Source: Dyadobacter sp. 676 (GTDB lineage Bacteria > Bacteroidota > Bacteroidia > Cytophagales > Spirosomataceae). From it: a stretch of DNA of 22,500 nt. Below the pieces are notes generated by a model. It had not been told where the DNA came from. It ran no database searches and saw only the letters and a list, made by a program, of their open reading frames with translations. Of this stretch, positions 17,332-22,500 are shown in pieces; within the stretch, counting starts at the first letter, position 1; the number at the start of each line of letters is the position of its first letter. The translations under genes were made by a program, and so were the position numbers. The DNA lies in assembly GCF_040448675.1 (NCBI RefSeq), contig NZ_CP159289.1, forward strand, positions 3,097,501-3,120,000, given 5' to 3'.

Positions 17332-18146
17332 AGAACCAGAGGATTTAAATTGCTATGTTGAGTTAAGTCTTGTTGCAAACCTGCAAGTGCGGCGCCTGGG
17401 TTCGCGGTTTTCATAAATGTTTCTCCTATTAAAAAGCCCTTATAGCCGTGCTGAAACAGCTTCACAATGGTTTCGGCGTCTTTCAGGCCACTTTCTGAAA
17501 TCTTCACGAACTGCTCCGGGATCAGCTCGCTGAGTGCGATGGACGTTTCAATAGAGGTTTCAAAAGTTTTCAGATTGCGGTTGTTCACGCCCACGATATC
17601 GATATGCTCGCCTGTGCTTGCAGCCAGCTCCTCTGCATCATGGACTTCCAGCAGTACTTCCAGCCCGAGCTCGTGCGCCCTGCGGCTCAAATGGGCGATT
17701 TCCGAAGGCGTAAGACATGCTGCGATGAGCAGGATCACGTCCGCACCGATGGATTTGGCCTCGAAAAGCTGGTATTCGTCCACTATAAAATCTTTCCGGA
17801 GCATCGGGATCGCCGGATTGGCCTCCCGCGCTGCAAGAAAATCGGCAAACGAGCCGCCGAAAAAGTCGATATCGGTGAGTACCGACAGCGCCACGGCGCC
17901 TGCATTCACGTAATCCCGAGTCACGATCTGTGGCTGTACGTCGCCGCTGATAATACCTTTCGAAGGGGATTTTCTTTTAAATTCCGAAATAATGCGGGGT
18001 GTTGCAGATGATCTTAGCGCCGCCGCCAGCGAAGTAGTCGGACGCGAAAACAATGGCTCCTTTTCCAGCTCGGAAATGGGCCGCTGCTTTTTCGATTCGC
18101 TGATTTCTTCCTGCTTGCGGGCGATAATTTTTTCTAAAATATTCAT
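17328..18146 (-). CDS. trpC: Indole-3-glycerol-phosphate synthase
   Basis: Ring closure of CdRP to indole-3-glycerol phosphate; TIM barrel. 272 residues, normal. N-terminal MNILEKIIARKQEEISESKK, then IISEFKRKSPSKG (catalytic Glu55 and Lys57 region), MLRKDFIVDEYQ and GVNNRNLKTF with the late SESG motif are all characteristic. Overlaps trpF by 4 bp. Upstream, 52 bp separate it from trpD; a small imperfect hairpin with five U's lies there. Confidence 0.97.
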   Translation of the reverse strand: MNILEKIIARKQEEISESKKQRPISELEKEPLFSRPTTSLAAALRSSATPRIISEFKRKSPSKGIISGDVQPQIVTRDYVNAGAVALSVLTDIDFFGGSFADFLAAREANPAIPMLRKDFIVDEYQLFEAKSIGADVILLIAACLTPSEIAHLSRRAHELGLEVLLEVHDAEELAASTGEHIDIVGVNNRNLKTFETSIETSIALSELIPEQFVKISESGLKDAETIVKLFQHGYKGFLIGETFMKTANPGAALAGLQQDLTQHSNLNPLVL

Positions 18147-18171
18147 CTAAAAATGCTGTAACTGCAATTAT

Positions 18172-18193
18172 AAAAAGGGAGAAATGCTTCCCC
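18172..18193 (-). terminator. Weak hairpin with U-tract between trpD and trpC
   Basis: On the minus strand GGG-GAA pairs with TTC-CCC around a 4-nt loop with a one-base bulge, followed by UUUUUAUAA. It could act as a leaky intra-operon attenuator or be incidental. Confidence 0.25.
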
Positions 18194-18198
18194 GCTAA

Positions 18199-19189
18199 CT
18201 ATTCTTCGATCAATTTTTTGAAAGCGGCCAACGCTTTCTTACTTTCGAGCGACTCGCGGGCCGTCTCCACAGCGTCGGTCAGCGACAGTGCCGGATTGGC
18301 ACAATAAAGCGCCATAGCCGCATTGGCCAGTACCGCTTGCTTCTGCGAAGGCGTCGCCGTGTCGTTCAAAACATTCATGAAAATCCGGGCCGATTCTTCG
18401 ACTGTCGCACCGCCCGATAAATCGTCGGCGCGCAAAGTTTGAAGCCCTAGATGAGAGGGGGTAAGAACTTGCTCGGAATGAGCGGTGATAATTTTAAAAG
18501 CACCTGTCAATGACACTTCGTCGTAACCGTCTAATGCGTGAAGAACCAGAAATTGCTTATCCGTTTGTTGGTAAAGATAAGCAAAAAGACGCGCTAATTC
18601 AAGACTGAATACGCCCACAAGCTGTTTTTTCGGGGATACCGGGTTCACCATCGGACCCAGCATATTGAAAAAAGTTTTCACGCCCAATTCCTTTCTTACC
18701 GGCGCTACATTCTTCATAGCGGGGTGAAAAAGAGGGGCGTGCAGGAAGCACACACCCGCCTGGTCGATCTTCCGTTCAAGATAATCCTTATCGTTTGTAA
18801 ACTTCGCTCCCAGGTATTCCAGCACCGTCGACGACCCGCACAGGGAGGAAACGCCGTGGTTACCATGTTTCGCCACCTTTTGACCAGCCCCCGCCACCAC
18901 AAAACATGAGAGCGTCGAGATATTGAACGTGTCCTTGCCGTCGCCCCCCCGTTCCGCAAACATCGATGGGGTCGTATGCCGACAAATCTACCGAAAGGCA
19001 CAGTTCGAGCAGGCCGTCACGGAAGCCTTCCAGCTCTTTCACGGTAATGCTGCGCATAGCATAAGTGGTTAGGAACGAGGCGATTTCGGAATTGGAATAC
19101 TTGCCGGTTCCGATGCCCATTAAGACGTCTTTGGCTTGCTCTTTGTCGAGGACCTTGTATTCAAAAAGATGGCTAAGAATGTGTTTCAT
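18199..19189 (-). CDS. trpD: Anthranilate phosphoribosyltransferase, frame broken at a G7 run
   Basis: Transfers phosphoribosyl from PRPP to anthranilate, the second pathway step. The N-terminal frame (from ATG 19189) gives MKHILSHLFEYKVLDKEQAK through YDPIDVCGTGG, then loses homology. The expected continuation DGKDTFNISTLSCFVVAGAG, KHGNHGVSSLCGS and the rest lie in another frame to the stop at 18199. GTGGDG is the conserved PRPP-binding loop, so the break falls in an essential motif. One extra G in the seven-G run (C7 on the plus strand, 18944-18950) explains it; with six G's the protein is 329 residues, the normal length. The situation is identical to mnmG in this window. Most likely a homopolymer error; otherwise a recent mutation making the strain auxotrophic, or slippage. 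Confidence 0.93.
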
Positions 19190-19245
19190 GACAGTTTAAA
19201 ATAGCTAATATCGTCGGGAAGGTGTGGGTTGTTTCAATGCAAGAA

Positions 19246-19812
19246 TCAGATTTGCAGCCAGTTTTGGAGCATTTCCTTCCCGTGTTCGGTCAGTACCGAT
19301 TCCGGGTGGAACTGCAATCCTTTCACATCGTATTTCTTGTGTGAAAGCCCCATTACGCGGCCTTTTTCGTCGACGGCGGTGATGGTAAGATCGTCGGTAA
19401 ATGTTTCGGGAATGACGGTCCAGGAATGGTAGCGGCCGACTTTGATCTCCGTAGGCAAACCTTTGAAAATGCGCTCGCTGGCGTCGGTAACAATGGCGGT
19501 GTCGGCAATGCCATGCAGTACGTCGGTCATGTTTTCCAATGCTGCGCCGTAAACTTCTCCTATTCCCTGGTGCCCGAGACAAATGCCGAGAATGCTTTTG
19601 GAAGGCCCGTATTCACGGATTACTTCATGCATAATGCCCGCTTCCGAAGGAATACCCGGCCCGGGGGAAAGGAGGATCTTGTCGTAATTTCCGACGTCTT
19701 CCAGGGCTATTTTGTCGTTCCGGTAAATATCCACCTGGTCGTGCAGTTCACGGAGGATATACACGAGGTTATAGGTAAAAGAATCGTAATTGTCGAGAAC
19801 TAGTATTTTCAT
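19246..19812 (-). CDS. trpG: Anthranilate synthase component II (glutamine amidotransferase)
   Basis: Releases ammonia from glutamine for TrpE. 188 residues, normal for a stand-alone class I amidotransferase. Nucleophile Cys78 in GICLGHQ, with His169 and Glu171 in HPES completing the triad; DNYDSFTYNLV and SPGPGIP are further motifs. Not fused to trpD. It lies 56 bp upstream of trpD and 21 bp downstream of the tautomerase-like gene. It might also serve the p-aminobenzoate synthase, as in organisms with one shared subunit; this cannot be decided here. Confidence 0.97.
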   Translation of the reverse strand: MKILVLDNYDSFTYNLVYILRELHDQVDIYRNDKIALEDVGNYDKILLSPGPGIPSEAGIMHEVIREYGPSKSILGICLGHQGIGEVYGAALENMTDVLHGIADTAIVTDASERIFKGLPTEIKVGRYHSWTVIPETFTDDLTITAVDEKGRVMGLSHKKYDVKGLQFHPESVLTEHGKEMLQNWLQI

Positions 19813-19833
19813 TGTGACGGTGATTTCAAATCG

Positions 19834-20223
19834 TTAAACGGCAATTTTATAATCCAGGGCCAGCTCGTCCCCTGCTTTTCCGCGAATGCCCCAGTTGTGC
19901 GGCGGAGTTTCGGTAAGCGTAATTTCCACATCATTCGGCGCGATGCCGAGCTCCTCTTCGAATCTTTGGAAGATCAGCCGGTACAAATGCTTCCTTGCCT
20001 CGATCGAACGGCCTTCAAACAGCGCTATTTCGATGATCGTGTACCGTTCGGTTCTGCCTTCGGGGTAAAAGAAATCGCCGTCGTCGAGGTAAAAGAACCG
20101 GTGGACGCGCTTGTTTTGGGGATATTGGAACGCTTCGACAATGCAGCCGTGCAGCGTATCGGACAACCGCTCCCGGATCGCGTACAGCGAAGATTTGAGG
20201 CCATATATCTTGATCTGCGACAT
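19834..20223 (-). CDS. Tautomerase-family-like protein inside the trp operon
   Basis: 129 residues; MSQIKIYGLKSSLYAIRERL, RVHRFFYLDDGDFFYPEGRT, YTIIEIALFEGRSIEARKHL and DVEITLTETPPHNWGIRGKA resemble the larger Tautomerase_2-type members of the tautomerase superfamily. Superfamily enzymes normally use an N-terminal Pro; here Met is followed by Ser, so Pro1 chemistry is not available and the activity is uncertain. It sits between trpE (12 nt upstream) and trpG (21 nt downstream), two genes whose products form one complex, so it is certainly co-transcribed. A role in tryptophan or chorismate metabolism is only inferred from position. Confidence 0.8.
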   Translation of the reverse strand: MSQIKIYGLKSSLYAIRERLSDTLHGCIVEAFQYPQNKRVHRFFYLDDGDFFYPEGRTERYTIIEIALFEGRSIEARKHLYRLIFQRFEEELGIAPNDVEITLTETPPHNWGIRGKAGDELALDYKIAV

Positions 20224-20235
20224 GGTTTTCCGATG

Positions 20236-21657
20236 TTAGAGTCCTTCCGCTACCTGAATGGCCTGGCGTAACGCGGCCAGCTTATTGTTGATCTCCTGCA
20301 ACTCGCTTTCTACATCCGATTTTGCCACTACGCCCATTCCCGCGCGGAAGAACAGCGTGTTGTCTTTGCTGAGGAACGTGCGGATGGCGATGGCGTGGTT
20401 GAAATCGCCATTGAAATCCATGAAACCGATAGCCCCGCCATAAATACTTCGGTTGCTGCTCTCCATCTGATCGATCAGCTTCATCGCATTATGCTTGGGC
20501 GCACCGGATAATGTGCCGGCGGGAAAGGTGTCGGCCACCAGTTGGAGCGGGTTTACATCTTTATTCATCTTGCCAACCACTTTCGAAACAAGGTGGATGA
20601 CGTGCGAATAGTACTGGACTTCCTTGTAATTCGTGACTTTTACGCTGTCACAGCTCCGGCTCAGGTCGTTTCGTGCCAGGTCGACCAACATTACGTGCTC
20701 AGCGGTCTCTTTGGGGTCGTTAAGCAGGTTTTGCGCTGCTTCCGCATCCGCCTGATCGTCACCCGTGCGACGGAATGTGCCTGCGATGGGGTGGATTTCG
20801 GCCTGGCCGTTTTTGATGAAAATCTGTTTTTCGGGAGATGATCCGAATATCTTGTAATTACCGTAATCGAAATAGAAGAGGTAAGGCGAAGGATTAATGG
20901 AGCGCAACGCGCGGTAAACGTTGAATTCGTCGCCCTGAAATTTGCGGCTGAAACGACGAGAAGGAACAATCTGGAACACATCCCCGCGAAGGCAGTGATC
21001 GATGCCTTTCCGGATCACTTTTCGCATTTCATCGTCGGTAACGTTCGAGGTTTCGTCGCTTGTAATGCTGAAACCGTACTGCGGGAAATTCCGGTTCTTG
21101 ATCAGCACCTCGATCTGATCGATGCCACTTTCTTCCCTTGGTTCGCCATATTGGTGTTCAAAAATGTAAAGTTCATTCTTGAAATGGTTGATCGCGATGA
21201 CGTATCTGTAAACCTGGTAGAATATCTGATCGATTTCCGTTTCGGGGTTTGCGGATTGAATTTCGATGTCTTCAAAGTAAGTTACGGCATCGTAGGTCAT
21301 GTGACCGAACAGTCCGTTGGTAATGAAAGGAAACTTACTTTTTTCCGAAATAAAGCTTTGAGCAAAGCGATACAATGCCTGAACAGCGTCTTTGCGGTTC
21401 GCAAGCCCGAAGTTAAGTTCGGAGCCGTCCGGAAACTTTTGTATAACTGTACTATTGTTCAGTTTGAAAGAGGCAATAGGATCGCAACAGATGTACGTAA
21501 ACGAGTTTTCATTGCCGTGGTAATCCGAGCTCTCGAGCAGGATGGTGTTTACGAAACGGTCTCTGAGCTTCAGATAGATCGATACGGGTGTCAGTGTATC
21601 TGCCAGGAGCTTCTTGTAGCGTGTGGAGATCTGATAAGTCTTGTCCAGGGTTTTCAT
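20236..21657 (-). CDS. trpE: Anthranilate synthase component I
   Basis: Converts chorismate plus ammonia to anthranilate, the committed step. 473 residues, normal. The LLES motif (residues 40-43) that binds tryptophan for feedback inhibition is intact, so allosteric control is expected. The C-terminal chorismate-binding domain carries HPIAGTFRRTGDD, HVMLVDLARNDLSRSCD and TFPAGTLSGAPK. The start lies 26 nt after the U-tract of the attenuator. First structural gene of the operon. Confidence 0.98.
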   Translation of the reverse strand: MKTLDKTYQISTRYKKLLADTLTPVSIYLKLRDRFVNTILLESSDYHGNENSFTYICCDPIASFKLNNSTVIQKFPDGSELNFGLANRKDAVQALYRFAQSFISEKSKFPFITNGLFGHMTYDAVTYFEDIEIQSANPETEIDQIFYQVYRYVIAINHFKNELYIFEHQYGEPREESGIDQIEVLIKNRNFPQYGFSITSDETSNVTDDEMRKVIRKGIDHCLRGDVFQIVPSRRFSRKFQGDEFNVYRALRSINPSPYLFYFDYGNYKIFGSSPEKQIFIKNGQAEIHPIAGTFRRTGDDQADAEAAQNLLNDPKETAEHVMLVDLARNDLSRSCDSVKVTNYKEVQYYSHVIHLVSKVVGKMNKDVNPLQLVADTFPAGTLSGAPKHNAMKLIDQMESSNRSIYGGAIGFMDFNGDFNHAIAIRTFLSKDNTLFFRAGMGVVAKSDVESELQEINNKLAALRQAIQVAEGL

Positions 21658-21682
21658 TTGCAGGTTGTAATGTAAAGTGTAT

Positions 21683-21721
21683 AAAAAAACGGCTCGCTGT
21701 CAGATGAACAGCGAGCCGTTT
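21683..21721 (-). terminator. trp attenuator terminator hairpin
   Basis: AAACGGCTCGCTG and CAGCGAGCCGTTT form a perfect 13-bp stem with a 9-nt loop (TTCATCTGA on the minus strand), followed by seven U's (21689..21683). It lies between trpL and trpE. The leader segment AGATGGACA (codons 16-19 of trpL) can pair over 9 bp (one G-U) with TGTTCATCT in the loop and top of this hairpin, a candidate antiterminator. CTTATCC can pair with GGACAAG just upstream (one mismatch) as a 1:2-like hairpin. Pairing inferred by eye. Confidence 0.88.
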
Positions 21722-21757
21722 GGATGTATATATTTCATTCTATACCATGCAATAGCC

Positions 21758-21817
21758 TTACTTGTCCATCTTCGAAGGATAAGCACGCCACCACCAAATA
21801 GTATTGAATAATTTCAT
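21758..21817 (-). CDS. trpL: trp leader peptide with three tandem Trp codons
   Basis: A 19-codon frame on the minus strand encodes MKLFNTIWWWRAYPSKMDK and stops with TAA. Three consecutive UGG codons (21796..21788) are extremely unlikely by chance directly upstream of trpE and a strong terminator. When tRNA-Trp is scarce, a ribosome stalled at codons 8-10 would leave codons 16-19 free to pair with the terminator loop. When Trp is plentiful it would cover them and let the terminator form. No Shine-Dalgarno is seen; the AATTAATT just before the ATG is typical of this phylum. Confidence 0.9.
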   Translation of the reverse strand: MKLFNTIWWWRAYPSKMDK

Positions 21818-21848
21818 AATTAATTGTTGCCTTGCGGCCGTTACAGCA

Positions 21849-21856
21849 CAAATATA
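21849..21856 (-). promoter_or_regulatory. Candidate -7 element of the trp operon promoter
   Basis: TATATTTG on the minus strand matches TAnnTTTG. Initiation about 7 nt downstream would leave trpL roughly 25 nt into the transcript. No good -33 TTTG is found at 17-23 nt; the nearest TTG is 29 nt upstream, inside the inverted repeat at 21881-21913, which suggests an activator or unusual spacing. Confidence 0.5.
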
Positions 21857-21880
21857 CGAAAAAGAATAACTGCTGCAGTC

Positions 21881-21913
21881 CTTTGCAAAATATTTCTGCG
21901 AGATTTTGCAAAG
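21881..21913. promoter_or_regulatory. Perfect 11-11-11 inverted repeat upstream of the trp promoter
   Basis: CTTTGCAAAAT (21881-21891) and ATTTTGCAAAG (21903-21913) are exact reverse complements with an 11-nt spacer. Each holds the palindrome TTTGCAAA, with 23 bp between equivalent positions, about two helical turns. It begins 24 bp upstream of the -7 element, a position suited to a dimeric regulator. Confidence 0.5.
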
Positions 21914-22015
21914 GGTAGTTTTTGAAAAGCCATGTGTGGATTGGAAAAGGGAAAGGTTTTCGAACGTTCGGGCGCTGTCATAGTGGCAGCTATTTCTCTT
22001 CAAAAGCTTTAAAAC

Positions 22016-22044
22016 AAAAAAAGCCTCACTTCTGTGAGGCTTTT
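22016..22044 (-). terminator. rRNA operon terminator
   Basis: GCCTCAC pairs with GTGAGGC around a 4-nt loop, extended by A/T pairs, with a tract of seven U's on the minus strand (22022..22016). It lies just downstream of the 5S gene. Confidence 0.85.
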
Positions 22045-22054
22045 GTAAATAATT

Positions 22055-22161
22055 GTGGCGACTACCTACTTTACCAGGTTTGAACCAAGTATCATCGGCG
22101 GTACGGGGCTTAACTTCTCTGTTCGGGATGGGAAGAGGTGAACACCCGGCCAATAGTCACC
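22055..22161 (-). rRNA. rrf: 5S ribosomal RNA
   Basis: Read on the minus strand, the sequence contains the strongly conserved CCATCCCGAACAGAGAAG and TTAAGCCCC segments. Its ends pair (GGTGACTA with TAGTCGCC) as 5S helix I. Length about 107 nt; the ends are uncertain by a few bases. Confidence 0.93.
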
Positions 22162-22182
22162 AACAAGCTCTTTGAGTATTTC

Positions 22183-22216
22183 AATGATTGAATGATCGAA
22201 TTTTGAATGATTGAAT
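22183..22216. repeat. Direct repeat in the 23S-5S spacer
   Basis: AATGATTGAAT occurs at 22183-22193 and 22206-22216, a 23-bp period, in an AT-rich spacer that is otherwise featureless and has no tRNA. It may be a processing or structural element. Confidence 0.4.
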
Positions 22217-22290
22217 AAAAGATATTCACTGATTCAGACATTCAACATTGAATTTCATGTCATATTGGAAGTAGAAGAGATGAAGATAAA

Positions 22291-22500
22291 GATTAAATGT
22301 GCAAGCTGTTGGGTAATTAGTACTGCTCAGCTGAGTGTATTTCGACACGTATACCTGCAGCCTATCAACGTCGTAGTCTACAACGACCCTTATGTGGAAG
22401 ATTCATCTTCGGGCTAGTTTCGCACTTAGATGCTTTCAGCGCTTATCTATTCCCCACATAGCTACCCGGCCATGCTACTGGCGTAACAACCGGCTCACCA
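22291..22500 (-). rRNA. rrl: 23S ribosomal RNA, 3' end (cut by window edge)
   Basis: The minus-strand sequence ending GTACTAATTACCCAACAGCT is the conserved 3' terminus of domain VI. Further in, GGTGAGCCGGTTGTTACGCC and TCTAAGTGCGAAACTAGCCC are recognisable 23S sequence. The gene continues beyond the window; the exact 3' end is uncertain by about 10-15 nt. Confidence 0.92.

Noticed and set aside
21961..21970. CGAACGTTCG palindrome between the trp promoter and rRNA terminator
   Set aside because: Single short palindrome without partner or context; no function can be argued.
21758..22153. 131-codon frame running from 5S rRNA into trpL
   Set aside because: It crosses 5S rRNA and its terminator; only its last 19 codons (trpL) are real.
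22183..22216. Repeats in the 23S-5S spacer as a CRISPR or mobile element
   Set aside because: Only two 11-bp copies in AT-rich spacer; no array, terminal inverted repeats or transposase.
22211..22417. 68-codon frame over the rRNA spacer and 23S
   Set aside because: Lies in ribosomal RNA sequence.

Overview
The window comes from a Bacteroidota chromosome, most likely Cytophagales and perhaps close to Dyadobacter/Spirosomaceae (inference from protein content). Three things point this way. Several genes have TAnnTTTG-type -7 promoter elements. The protein set is typical of the phylum (an Ig-like/Big_5 lipoprotein, a DUF4175-like giant, a YbeY with the Bacteroidota-type HGLLHLAGYED motif). Shine-Dalgarno sites are hardly visible. 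No mobile element, CRISPR array or tRNA was seen.

Layout. (1) 1-2260: the 5' part of a delta-1-pyrroline-5-carboxylate dehydrogenase gene (pruA, minus) diverges from threonine synthase (thrC, plus), which ends at a bidirectional terminator. (2) 2264-4075: an exported TPR protein. (3) 4076-4510: a 435-bp gene-free stretch with about 14 DnaA boxes, five of them perfect TTATCCACA; this is a strong candidate chromosomal origin (oriC). (4) 4511-9430, all minus: an Ig-like lipoprotein, and a ybeY-mnmG-methyltransferase cluster. A parS-like site (14/16) lies between ybeY and mnmG, 4.5 kb from the DnaA-box cluster. (5) 9625-13931, minus: a 1113-aa DUF4175-like membrane/coiled-coil protein and a small outer-membrane barrel protein. 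(6) 14030-21817, minus: a complete trp operon in the order trpL-trpE-(tautomerase)-trpG-trpD-trpC-trpF-trpB-(66-aa CxxC protein)-(Dabb protein)-trpA. It is preceded by an attenuator: a 19-codon leader peptide with three consecutive Trp codons and a 13-bp terminator hairpin. (7) 22016-22500, minus: the rRNA operon terminator, the 5S gene and the 3' end of 23S.

How it works together. The trp block encodes every step from chorismate to tryptophan, and its expression can be coupled to charged tRNA-Trp through trpL. The DnaA-box cluster, parS site and nearby mnmG (gidA) look like an origin region. However, all genes to its right, including the rRNA operon, point towards it, which is unusual and should be tested by GC skew.

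Two conserved genes, mnmG and trpD, are each broken by one extra G in a run of seven G's. These are the only C/G runs of seven that I found in the window. The best explanation is a systematic homopolymer error; slippage or real mutation are alternatives.
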